The position numbers and the translations under genes were made by a program. A stretch of DNA of 64,000 bases. It comes from Trogon surrucura (lineage: Eukaryota; Chordata; Aves; Trogoniformes; Trogonidae). Under the pieces are notes generated by a model. The model was not told where the DNA came from, made no database searches, and was given only the letters and a program-made list of their open reading frames with translations. This document shows positions 1 to 24,800 of this stretch, one piece after another. The stretch covers positions 20,727,191 through 20,791,190 of the forward strand of contig CM036628.1 of the NCBI GenBank assembly GCA_020746105.1, in the 5' to 3' direction. Position 1 is the stretch's first letter, and every line of letters begins with the position of its first letter.

Positions 1-2184
1 ACCATCGTCCTGAAGAAGCCGCCCGGGGCGCAGGTGAGACCCCGCTTCACCGCCTTCCCCCCCTCCCCACCCCGCCTTACCTCTTCCTCCCGCCGCGGCC
101 TGGAGGGCTCCGGGGGCCGCCCTCGCCCCGGTGGGCCGGGGGAGGCGTCGCTCCTGCCCTACCGGGAAGGGCCGGGGCATGGAGGGGACAGCACGCTCTG
201 TGGGTGAAGAAGCACCACATCCCGGGGTGTGGAGGACAGGGAGCGCCTTGGGTTCAAGGTGAGATTAGACATCAGGAATTTACAACGAGGGTGGTGAAAC
301 ACCGGCACAGGTTGCCCAGGGAGGTGGTGGAGGCCCCATCCCTGGAGACAGTCAGGCTTGATGGGGCTCTGAGCAACCTGATCGAGTTAAAGATGTCCCT
401 GCTCACTGCAGGGCGTTGGCCTGGGTGGCCTTTAAAGGTCCCTTCCAGCCCAGCGCGTTCTGTGAGATGGCCACAGAAGTCAGTGGAGAGGGACAGGTGC
501 TCGCTGCTGCCTGGCTGAACACCGCGGTGCCAGCACCTTGCCTCCGTCCCGATAAGATATGTTGGTAGCGGGCAGGGGTCCTGCGCCAAAGCAGAGTGAC
601 TGCATTTCGCTGCTGGTTTCTCTCACAGCTGGGCTTCAACATCCGGGGAGGAAAAGCCTCGCAGCTGGGGATCTTCATCTCTAAGGTGCGTCCGTCATTC
701 TGTCATTCACTCCCCGCGTTCTGTCTGTTCCCCTTGGGTGCTGCTGAGCCAGCTGGGCGTGCGGGGAGGCTGTCATCATGTGCCTCGTACGCATCTCTGA
801 ACTCACAGCTGTAATTTGCCGTGTGCTAAGCAGCAATCAGACGGGCCCACACCATTTTTTGATCTCTCCCCAGCCCAGTGCTGGGGCACTGCAGTCTCTG
901 CTCCTCATCCTCCCCAGTCCTGTGTGGGTGCAGCTCCAGGGCTGGGCTGCCTGACCGTGTGGGTGGGGAGTGGCCGTGCCAAGAGTCACTGCTGCTGCCT
1001 TCACTCTTCCCGCGCAGGTGATCCCCGACTCGGACGCGCACAGGGCTGGGCTGCAGGAAGGGGACCAGGTGCTCTCGGTGAATGATGTGGATTTCCAGGA
1101 CATCGAGCACAGCAAGGTGAGCTCTCCAGAGCGGGGACAGGATGGGGAATACATGCACACACTGTCACCTTCCAGCCTCCACCAGCTCAGCTGGTGGCAC
1201 CTCATAACCTCTTTCCTGTCGTCCAGCCCAGTCTGGTCATTGAGCAAGTCTTTTTGCTTCCAGGCTGTGGAGATCCTGAAGACAGCCCGTGAGATCACCA
1301 TGCGTGTGCGTTACTTCCCCTACAGTAAGTGCCCGCTAGCTCTGAGCCCAGTTGCCTAGCAGCATTCCTCCCTGGGAAGCAGACTGCCACGTGCCTCTCC
1401 CTGCCAGTTCCACCTGAGGTTATGAGTCTGAGGTCATAGACAGTATGAAGTTATCAGCCTGCAGATCAGAAAGAATATTGGGCTTGGATTTGGGGATCAG
1501 GACAGCTACCAAGTCAAAACAGTCTTCAGCAGCTCATGTAGAAAATCTTGCAGAGCAGGGCTTAGCAACAGAGTGCTAAAAGCTGGGGTCATTGTTAGAT
1601 GGAAGCAGTAGCTATAGAGCTGTAGATGCTGCTGCTTATCCTTGAATAACATAGGGATGAGTTCTGTCACGAGGGGACCTCTGCCACTGCTGGATGCTGC
1701 TTGTGGCCTTTATCCCTCCTGAAGAGTGTTTAAATTCTGAGTGAGGGGAAAAGACTATGTTAACTCTTGGAACCCACAAAGTTTCCTGTGTTAACTCTTG
1801 GAACCTATAAAGTTCATAGATAAAAGGTGGGGAAAAATTGAGGTCAAGTCAAGCCAAACAAGGATTCCTCATAAAACAGGAACTGACCCTTAAGAAAGAA
1901 GAAAAATATGGAGCAGGGCAAGTAAGGACTTCAAACTTTTGTTCTAAATGCCCTGAAATAAATTGAAATGAGTGGCTGGGGTGTGAATGTGCTCTTTTAA
2001 AGCCAGCTGCTACTCAAGAGGGTAGCAAACACTGCCTCTGCTTAGTGAGGAATAAACAGAGTTTTCCTCTAACATGGTGGCTAATTCCTCTTTGCCATCA
2101 GCAACTCTCACTTGTGCCCTTTCAGCCTTGCCTTCTCATTCCCTTCCAGATTACCAGAGACAGAAGGAAAGAACCGTTCACTAG
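1..2184 (+). CDS. PDZD11: PDZD11, single-PDZ adaptor protein (5' part outside window)
   Basis: Coding exons are 1-33 (window starts inside it), 629-685, 1018-1116, 1264-1324 and 2150-2184, each bounded by AG/GT sites and in phase, ending at a TAG stop. The visible protein begins TIVLKKPPGAQ, carries the PDZ carboxylate-binding loop LGFNIRGG, continues through GLQEGDQVLSVNDVDFQDIE and ends YQRQKERTVH. That is nearly identical to mammalian PDZD11 (about 140 residues), so roughly the first 46 residues lie to the left. PDZD11 is a small cytoplasmic scaffold known to bind C-terminal tails of membrane transporters and the PLEKHA5/6/7 adaptors at cell junctions. Orientation next to RAB41 matches the human order inverted; KIF4A would be expected just outside the left edge. 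Intron 1 carries a CR1 fragment. Confidence 0.96.
263..480 (+). repeat. CR1 LINE 3'-end fragment in PDZD11 intron 1
   Basis: The stretch reads as a diverged sense CR1 3' region: a first-strand cue like gattagacatcaggaattt, then caggttgcccagggaggtgg, catccctggagac and a closing ggtcccttccagccca. This is the most common bird LINE, 5'-truncated as usual. Confidence 0.8.
1757..1815 (+). repeat. Two-copy tandem duplication (about 29 bp) in PDZD11 intron 4
   Basis: The phrase gttaactcttggaacc followed by a/t-rich acaaagtt or ataaagtt occurs twice back to back, the copies differing at a few positions. It has no coding role that I can see. Confidence 0.6.
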
Positions 2185-3160
2185 TAGGTGGCTGTCTGCT
2201 GGGTCTCCAGAGCAAAAAAACCACCAACTGTCCACTACTTTTCCTCAACATCTGAGATGACGCATCAAGTTTCACCTGTCACTGGAGGTACAACTGTCCT
2301 GCCGGCTGCACGGGCATCAGCTCCGCTCCCTGCACGGAGGGATGCCAGCAGAGAATTACTTAGCTGGAAGATGGATGGGGCTTTAGTCTGTACTCCTTGA
2401 ACTGGGTGTTGAAACAAGCTGACGGTGCTGATGTGGAAGAAGGTACCGGAGGGCAGCTCCTCCAGCAAGACCTGTGTTTCTCTGCTAGGGGGACTTCATT
2501 TAAGAGCGCTCTGCTGGCTGTTGTTAGGATGTAAGGCCAAGAGGGCCTGAACGTGCTTGAGCAGAGCACAGCCTTTGTCCTCCAGGAGATCAACCTGTTC
2601 ATTTCTCTGGTGACACAACATTCTTTCTTTCTCCACTATCCTACCTCTGCTCTATGCTACTGGGTTTGCTTGGGACTCAAGGAACAGCAGTAAAATCCAT
2701 TCAAACTCAGCGCACTAGTCTGCCGAGGCGTATTTATACCTCTTTGCTGCTTAACGATCCCCACGAGCCAGGACCAAGACGCTCGGAGTGTGTTTCTGAG
2801 CGGGTGCGGGCGCTTGGCCGGGTTCCCTCAGGTGTGGTGCTTGCACAGTTAAGGGTTTCACTCGCTGAACCTGCGCCTTTCACTTTGCACAGCCCTGTCC
2901 CTGTCTTGTGCTCCCCTCAGAACTCCCCGCCACTTCGAGGTAAACTTCTCCCCTTCTCTCTTTGCCAAGAACGGGGAGGAAGCCTGGTGTGGCCTGCGCT
3001 CGGAGAACACGGATGGAAACATCCCAGTTATTAGCAAAGCTGGGTGCAATGCACGGTAGTATCCTGTTGTAAATGGCATCAGGACAGCCCTCGCTCTGGC
3101 CTTCCCTGCGGTGTTTTCCACTTACCTGTAATAAATTAATAAAAGGAGTATGGCAACCAG
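2185..3160 (+). other. PDZD11: PDZD11 3' UTR with poly(A) signals
   Basis: After the stop codon there is about 950 bases without a supported exon. Two overlapping-range AATAAA hexamers at 3130-3135 and 3138-3143 on the plus strand are the likely polyadenylation signals. The 3' limit is inferred from them. Confidence 0.6.
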
Positions 3161-3565
3161 AACTCATCTTATTCCCTCTCAGGAAGTCTCTCTGGAGGGT
3201 CAGTTGTGACTGCCCTCAGTGCTACCCCAAGGGGACAGTTGGCTCCAAACTGCCCTTGCAGCCCACAAGAGGAAATCGTGGGAGCCATGTGGGGTGCAGC
3301 TCTGTTTTAGGGGTGTTTTTCCACTGGTTGCGATGGCAGCCTGCCCTTGATTAGCCTGGTTTCAGCACTGCCGGGAGTAAGAGCTGCAATGGAGGATTTT
3401 TTTCTGCAGTGGCAGTAAAGCCACTTGTTGAGCCAGGCAAGAGCAGCATTACTCTGAGGTAATTAGCAGGGTGCCCTCACAGCTGTCACTCTGATCCTGT
3501 GACTGGCTGTGGGCTAACAGGGAAGAGTGGATTCTCTCCCAAGACATACTCATGGCTCAGGTATC

Positions 3566-4340
3566 TTAACTGATAAAGCAGTCATGGGGTTTGTACTGGT
3601 CACCAGAGTCCGTTTTATCCTCCAGAACTGGGAGGACAAGCAGGTGGAGTTAGATTCCTGCTGGGAAAACAACAAGTCCAGCAACACTGGATTATTTTTT
3701 TTGGTTTTAGTGACTTGCAGAATAGAGACCATGAGTCATGAGCCTTGGAGCAGTTTTAGTCCCTGGCCAGGGAAGCAGCCTGCTCCTCACTCACCAGGTG
3801 TTCGACAGAGGTTGATAACGGTGCAATAGGCATCCAGGATCAGTGTCACCACCTCCTGGTTCTTCAAGAGCTCGAGCACTGTCCTAAACGAGGAGGAAGG
3901 AAAGTTACTTGACCTGCCTGAACAGGGTGTGGGGTTCTAGAGGCTTCTGCCTGGCCCAAGCGTCCTTGTTCATCTCGTGATCTCCCCATCTCCTCCAAGC
4001 GGCACCGACCCTACCCCTTCCTTCCCAGTCCAAGTGGCATTAACTGCCTCTTATAGCAGAGGTCCCAATGGGGTGCCCTGTACCCTGAACCTCCCCTCTC
4101 TCCTGCCAGGCAGCCTGCACAGGGTGGGCCCTCTATTTAACACAAGCCAAGGCTTCCGTGGAAGAGAGCCAGTCCCATCCCCGGCCCCTCGGCCCCCACT
4201 CACAGGCACAGTAGCCCACATCAGCGGTGGCAGCCAGCTGGGTGATGTCATACGCGTCGATGTCCCACTTTCATAGACACTGACCTCGTGCAGCACGTCA
4301 TCCGCGGTCTCTGCCCAGCTGTGGGAAGTGCTGATGGTTC
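3566..4340 (-). CDS. Unrecognised spliced gene or remnant ending in a CaaX box
   Basis: Three coding-like blocks read on the minus strand. The last is 3566-3627 (after a CCTCCCAG acceptor), ending DQYKPHDCFIS then TAA. The one before is 3795-3878 (acceptor CAG, donor GTGAGT), giving LLKNQEVVTLILDAYCTVIN. Upstream, near 4204-4320, is a block whose downstream part reads WDIDAYDITQLAATADVGYC and joins 3795-3878 in phase. Its upstream part (ETADDVLHEVSVYES) is one base out of frame with that. The terminal Cys-Phe-Ile-Ser fits a CaaX prenylation box, with Ser favouring farnesyl. It sits between PDZD11 and the RAB41 3' end, where human has no gene that I know of. I do not recognise the family. The frame break could be decay, an assembly slip or a missed exon boundary. 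Confidence 0.45.
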
Positions 4341-4777
4341 AAGGACAGGCTCTTCCCTCCCTCAATCTGCACCCCTCCCTGGCACGGTGCCTGCAGGAGG
4401 AGGGCACCCCGTGGCCAGCAAGGCTGAACGCTGCCTTGGGCTTACCAAAACACCTCGTGCCCCAAGGGGAAGAAGGGGCTTGCAAAGGCAAGGAGATCCC
4501 ATCACAGCCCCTCAAGAGAGATGAGCTGGGACCACCCGTGCTCCTGTGGTGCCCCCAGACCGGTGACACGTGTCTTGGCCCGGCACGAGGAGGACGCTGT
4601 CAATTTAAAACCCTTCTCTCCTCATTCCGCTCCCAAAGCTGCACTTAAACCCAGTAAACTCGTCCTTCTTCCACCAGGAAGAAGGGACAGACTTGTTAAA
4701 CCTACAAGAAAAATCTATAGAGGCAGCCCGGGGCCCCCCCTCTGGCAGCAGGACAGCAAAGATGTTGGTGAAATAAC

Positions 4778-6993
4778 TTTATTTAGTGTGATACACGGCT
4801 GTGGTCAGACAGTCCATACTCATATTAATAGTCACTTACTCGGCTAACAGCTAGGAGACAGCAGGGCCAGACACACACTCAATATTATACACATCCATAG
4901 AGAAGACAGTGGGAAGTGAACTATTTTATTTCACTAGTTACCACCCCCCGGTTACTTAGGGTTTCCCCCCTCCCTCCCCCCAGGTCCGTGACTCAGAACA
5001 ACACGACAGCAGAGCAGCGCACGCCTGCCTGTGAGAAAGGGGACAGCAAAACCTGTTCTACGGCAGACACGGACACACCGACAAACATCAGCAATTCCCA
5101 CACGACAGGGGTATGTACAGAGGAGGGGGCTGAGCTTCCCGCCGGCGCTGGGACTGTGGGGAAAGGGGGAAAAAAAACTCCAGAGTGAAATGGGAAACAA
5201 CATCCCACCTTCCTCCTGCTCACCCGCAGGGGAAGGGACAGGGCTCCAGGGAAACAAAAGATGGGTCACGGGCAGCAAGGTGACTCGCCACCAGGAAGCC
5301 AACGCAGGGGACTGCCGGCTCCCGCTCCGAGGCTGTCCCTTCCCCTCCCTCGATGGCCCACAGGCTCTGCAATGTGCAGGCTGGGTCAGTGACTGACAGG
5401 CATCCCGCTGGGGAAGCGTTGCTGACCCTGAAATGCTGCTGTCCCTACCCGTGCCCCGGTCAGCCGCTCTCCTGCCCGCTAGCATCCTCTCTGTCAGCAT
5501 GACATTGGCCAGGCGACGGAAAGAATGGTAAACGGCTTAAAGCCATCTGACTTGTTTTATTCTCCTCACTGTCGACAAACCTACAGACTTCTGGTTAGGA
5601 CACATGGATGAAACCCCTCCCGGTAAAAGTCTGAAAAGCTCCACAATCATGATCAGAAACCAGGGGCAGGGGGAAGAGGATACATTTCCCAACTGTCAAG
5701 GTCGAGAAAGTGACAACCAAAATTCACTTAAGCAGCATACTTCTGTGATTCTGTTCTATACATTCCTCTAGCCAGGTCTGACAATAAATCCCTGCCACTG
5801 GTTTGTCTCAGCTTTGGCAATGCTGCAGCTTAGAACTACCCCAGAAGTGGAACGGCTGCCAGCTCCATACACTCAGAGCCTCCTACAAAGGCAGAAGCAG
5901 CTATGTACAATTTCATCAAGCAGCAACCTAGGTAGAACAGCTACCACCAGCCTTCCGTCTGCTGGAACTCTCCTGCTCTGTGTGGAGAACAGGAGAGCAG
6001 AGACCAGGAAAGGAGCCTGAACAGCATCCACGACTCCCAGGGCAGGTTATCACCCCTGTAGTGATGGATTTTGGGTCCACTGTTTGCTTTCACTGTTGAC
6101 AGACAGGACCCAGGTCTCTACAAACCACCTTGAGGATCTCTCCCCACCCAGCTGCAAAGCCTCTGCACCCTCTTCCTTCCCCACACCTGACAGCCAACAC
6201 TCACCAATCACCTGCGTCCTCTGGGTGGGAAAATATTCCAACCGACGAGAGCAGCCCATGGGGTGTCTCTGCTACACACACGGGAACAACAAGGCCAAAG
6301 CTATCAGAGTTTGGGAGGTTTCCAGTGCCGCGTGTAACACAAGGGGCGAAACTCTGAAGTCGTGAGCAAGAGTTAGCCAAGATCATCCACAGAAAGGAGA
6401 AACCGAGGAGCTGATCTATTGTGTGTGCCCTGCAGGAAGCAAAAGCCTAGAAACAGATAACCTGTATTGTCCAAAAAGGCAAGGCCAAGTCAAACTGACT
6501 GGTTTCAGAGGAGCAGCCTTCCAAGAGAGGAAGTGGGGATGCAGGACAAAGACAGGGCTGGAGTGAACTAGGTAAGATGCAAGGCAGTAAGGAAGGTGGA
6601 AAGCCCACGCCCGAGCTTTATTTTCGTCTTCCCTAACTTAGTGGCTTTTCCACTGCGTTCACAGGATACATCTGAGCGGACAGGCTCAAGGTGAGGAAGA
6701 GGGTGGAGGGGGGAGGAAGGAGGGCAAGAGACAGAGTGTAAAGGGCACCACGGTGCCAAAGTGCAACAACATAAAAAAATAAAATAAAAGACAAGGACAC
6801 TCATTCTGCACTCAGGGCTCATACCATGCAGTAAGAGGGGCGGCCGGGGCTGCTCCCCACCAGTAAACAGGGAGTTCGCTCGCTTTAGTAGATTGGTTTT
6901 CAGCCCACAAAGTAGGGTTGCCTAGCCAATGAGCGGTGATGTTCTTCAGTGAGACTGGCCGGTCGGGGAATGTGCTGCTACAGAACGGGCCTG
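4778..6993 (-). other. RAB41: RAB41 3' UTR with poly(A) signal
   Basis: The minus strand downstream of the RAB41 stop has no further supported exon for 2.2 kb. An AATAAA (tttatt on plus) lies at 4778-4783, just before the unrecognised CaaX-box gene begins. A second AATAAA around 5553-5558 could give a shorter 3' UTR. The end is inferred. Confidence 0.5.
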
Positions 6994-20602
<13,609 letters not shown>

Positions 20603-20784
20603 GGCGACGCGGGGGGGCCGAGCCGGAGCCGTGACTGAGGAGAAGGAGGAGGTGACGCCGCCGAAGCCGCACCGGCAGCTGCCCGCCCGCCCGAGCTCGC
20701 CGCCCCGCGCGTCACTTCCGGCCCTGCGTCACCCGCGCGTCAGCTCCGCCCCGGCGCCCCCTCCCCCCCCCCCCCCCCCCCACG

Positions 20785-20798
20785 GTTGCCGTGGCAAC
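20785..20798. promoter_or_regulatory. Perfect palindromic X-box (RFX site)
   Basis: GTTGCCGTGGCAAC fits the RFX consensus GTNRCC-(0-3)-RGYAAC with two intact half-sites. It lies about 185 bases upstream of the RAB41 start codon. RFX factors bind such sites upstream of many cilium genes; use here is inferred. Confidence 0.6.
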
Positions 20799-20952
20799 GG
20801 GGCGGCCTCCGCGGGGCGGGGCAGCTGCGGCCTGGCCGGGGGTGGCTTTTGCGGGGGGGAAGCGCTGGGGAGCAGCTGTTTTTGCGGCCCCTCGCCCTCC
20901 CGCCGAGCCCCCCGGGGCGGGTCCCCGCGTCCAACAGCCGCCGCCCGGGCGT

Positions 20953-21375
20953 AGAATCATTTAGGCTGGAAAAAACCTTCAAGATCATCCCGTCCAAGCG
21001 TTAACCTGGCGGTGATGTCAGGCCTGTCCCTGAGCACCTCATCTACAGGGCGTTTGAACACCGCCGGGGATGGTGACTTAACCCCTGGGCTGGGCGGCCT
21101 GTGCCAGTGCTTGACAACCGTTTCTGTGAAGAATTTTTTCGTGATGGGCAATCTAAGCTTCCCCTGGCACGACTTGGAGAAGAGACCGACCCCACCTCGC
21201 TCCAAGCTCCTGTCAGGGGGAGCTGCAGAGAGCGAGGAGGCCTCCCCTCAGCCTCCTCCCGGCTGAACAGCCCCGGCTCCCTCCTTGCTCCTCGTCAGAC
21301 TCTTCGCCAGCTTCGCTGCTTTTTCTTCAGACGCGCTCCAGCACCTCAATGTTTTTCTTGCTGTGAGGGAACATC
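20953..21375 (-). repeat. CR1 LINE fragment between RAB41 and ARR3
   Basis: Antisense CR1: it opens agaatcatttaggctggaaa, passes ttcccctggcacgacttgga and tgaacagccccggctccct, and fades in gcgctccagcacctcaatg. The element's 3' end points left. Confidence 0.85.
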
Positions 21376-21497
21376 ACAGCACGACGTTGCTGCGGTTGAC
21401 GTTGTGATTGCTGTTGTGACGGGTTGATGTCGCGACTGATTGATGTTGTGAGCAATCACGACGCGGAGCCTGCACCGGGCCACGCCACGGGGGCGGA

Positions 21498-21503
21498 TTT
21501 ATT
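21498..21503 (-). terminator. ARR3: ARR3 poly(A) signal
   Basis: The plus-strand tttatt reads AATAAA on the minus strand, about 350 bases past the ARR3 stop codon at 21852-21854. It is the first such signal downstream. Confidence 0.6.
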
Positions 21504-21851
21504 GGTAACGGTGTCACGGAGCATCGCAGAACACGGGCAAAAATAAATAAATAAAAACCAAAACAAAAGAAAATAAGAGAAACACTCTGGTGACAGCGCT
21601 CACCCAGCCCACCCTCCCCGGCCCCTCACTGGCACCTGTGGGTGCGAGGAGCACCCTACCAGGCACAGTCGGGTTTTCCGGCGTGGCGATACCGGGAGGC
21701 TCCCAGCAGAGATGCTGTGAGGAGGATTTTGCCTAAGGGAAGACATCGCACCGCACGTAGGGGGCTGAGGTGTCAGGGACATGCTATGGGCATCTACGCC
21801 CCGAACTGGGGTGTGTGGCACCGGTGGCTGTCCGTGCGAGCGGGCGGCGGG

Positions 21852-24800
21852 TTAGCTTTCCTCTTTCTCGGCTTCCTCCTTCTCGTCTTCGTCATCTTTC
21901 TCCCCCTTGAGCTTTTGGCGGGCGAATTCCTCGATGACGATGTCCTCCTCACTGGAAGGGAGAGCAGAGCGTGGTCAGCATTCCGGACAACAAGGCTAAA
22001 TCTCTGCTGGCACCCAAACCGTGCTCCTGCTAGGGGACAGACTAATCTCTTTGTCTTTTGGGGACGGACCCCAAACACTCGGCAAAAAAGTCAGGTCACT
22101 GTAAGCCACAGCCTGACCCCAGCACACAAATCCAGGGCAGATCACTGGCTGGGCTGCGAGCGTGCGTGAGCAGAGGAGCTGGGCTCTCTCCTGCAACTTT
22201 TGGCCGTTTTTAAGACAATATTTTGCATTGTCAAGGGGAAAAAAGGGAAGGAAAAGATATTAAAGCCGAGACAAAGAGATTAGTTACCTCCTTGCGAAAG
22301 GCAAGCAGCGGGTGACATCGAGGGAGAGCCGCAAAATGAAAAGCGGGGGAAGAAAATGGAAAAAAAAGAGTCAGCAAAACCAATTCCAAGAGCTTACAAA
22401 TGTTTAACGGCTTGGCAAAATCTACAGGGAGTGGTGGTGGGGACAAGCCAAGAGGCTTCCTCCTCTGGAAGTTTAAATATCCTTGCTGAGCTGGGAAACG
22501 GATAAGCTTTGGTGTGAAAGCCTTGCAGTTGCAGCCTAAGTTTCCAAATACCGGGGCTCATGTCCCATTGCAGGGTTTAACCGGACACAAAATCAGCCCT
22601 TTTGGGGCTTTGCAAGCCAGGGCCGGCGGCGGGGCTGGTCTGTGGCCGTGGCTGCCAGGGAATGGGTTTGGCACGATGCGCCTTCCTAGCAGGAAGCAAC
22701 CCCAGCTGTAGCTTCAGCTGGGATAAGCTCATGTGGTGGGAGGAGAAGAGGGCTCTGGCAACAGGGAGTGTGCAGGGACACAGGGCTGTGACCAGCGTGG
22801 CTTCCAGCGGCTGAGGGAGCTTGGCATGAGGTGGGTGGGAACTGCGGCCGGAGGGGATGTCGTGTCTGGTGGTGACGCTCGTGACTGGGAGATGGAGCGC
22901 TGCTGGCTGCGGCCGAGGAACAAGGTGAGGTCTGGGCTTGCAGCAGGAGAAGCTGCTGTGTTTGCGGCAAGCAGAGTTGTAAAATAAGCCCTGGAAATTT
23001 GCAGAATGCGTGCTGAGCCCGGCATTTGAATCCTCCCAGGCTGTGACAACGCTCCTGCTGCCTGTGCCAGCGTGGAGGGGTGTCATGCTGCCTGCTGTTA
23101 CACAGGGGCTCCGGGCTTGAGGCCTGGGTGATTTAATCCAAGGGTGTAACCTCAGGCTGGAACGGGGCATCGCATCCATCTGTGATGGATCTGCATCATT
23201 TATGTGTTAGAGGAAATACTGGCTTGTGGCATAAGGAAGCATCTCTTTACCTTGGGTTAACTGTCGTCCATCGATAAGCAAAGCACAGGGAGGCAAGGAT
23301 AGAGACACACATGCAGGTTAATAGAGAAAGGACATTTCAAGTAACATGTTTTTAACGCTCAGGTGTTTTAGTGGGAAGAGAGATGTTGGGATGGGTGGCA
23401 GCTGGGGAACAGAGCTGCTCACATGGTGGCAGGTCCTAGGCAGAGGGTGGCCACCAGCTGTGTGTGTCCCACTGCCAGGGCAGAGCACGGCCCTCTGCAT
23501 GGCGGCTGCATCAGTGGGGCTTTTACCAGCTCCCCTCCTGCCTCTTCCTCCACCGCGTTTCAGCAGCATCCCAGGTGCTACTTACCGTCCTCAGGCTTTG
23601 GGTGCATCAGGATGACGGGCACCTCGACTCCGACGTCGCTGGAAGGAAAAGCACTTCTTTCAATAAACCCGCCCCGGCACCACGCTGTGCGGGTGCTGCG
23701 CGCCGTGTCACGCTCAGCCCCTCGGGCAGCTCCCTCCTTACCTGGAAGTGAGATCCCCCAGGATGCTGCAGGAGAGAAAAGACAGAAATCATCCAAGGCA
23801 GAGGAGGGGAGGTGTTTTATAATAACATACAAGATGATTAATAATAGTGTTGAAGGGCAGCAGCGATGAGGATGAAGGGATGGGTGTCAGAGAGCTCAGC
23901 TCCATGCCGGGAGCCCAGTGCATGGCTGCCCCACGCCCCAGGGGAACAGGGCAGGGATGAGGGGGCCCCTTCACCATCTGCCTGGTGGCATGAGACCCCA
24001 CAGCATGACCCAAGAGGACGGTCCTTAACCCCGTGCCACAGAGTCTCACCCTCCTCGGGACACCACCAGGTTGACCTTCACTTTGTAGGACACCAGGATG
24101 CCCAGCACTTCCTTGTCCATGCCGGGTCTCAGCCTAGGAGAAGAGCAGAGTGGAGCGGTGAGGCAGGCAGCGCTGATCGCGGACCCCCATCCGATTCCCC
24201 CACGGGGTTGTCTCTGGGCCCCGTTCCATGTGGGGTGCACTGAGAGAGGACAAAGGTGAAAGGGGAGGGCAAATCACTTGGGCTGAAGCCACAGAGCAGT
24301 TTCTGGAGGACATTTGGATTGCCTGAGCTGGGATTCACTCCCAAGATGAGACCCAGTGCACCTCTGAGATACAGGGGGGCTTTGAACGACAGTGAGGAAG
24401 CTGTGTCTCTCCTATGAGAGACAGAGAGGTGGGTCTATGGCTGTGTCACAAAATCCCTATGTTTTCCAGCTGGATAAGCTGTCGGAGTCAGGGGAAGGCA
24501 TGGGTCTGGCTGTGGTGGGGTGCCAAGGGGAGCCCACACAGCTCTTACATGGTGGTGGAGGCCAGGTTGGTGTCCTCGTGCTTGAGCTTGCCATCGAGAG
24601 CGAGGCCTCGCTTCTCACGGTTGTTCGAGAGCAGGGGCGTGACGGAGTAAGTTTTGGTGAAGGTAGAGTTGGCTGCCACGGTCTCACTGGAAGGGGTGGG
24701 AGAGGAGAGCTCTGAGCCAGCACGAGCACGATGGGCACTCAGCACCCATCGGGGATGCTCAGCATCGCACCAGCCACCTGGGCAGAACCAGACACCCCCC

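Noticed and set aside
4265-4281. Intron between ADDVLHE and WDIDAYD in the unrecognised gene
   Set aside because: The implied intron would be only 17 bases, too short to splice; a frame break within one block is more likely.
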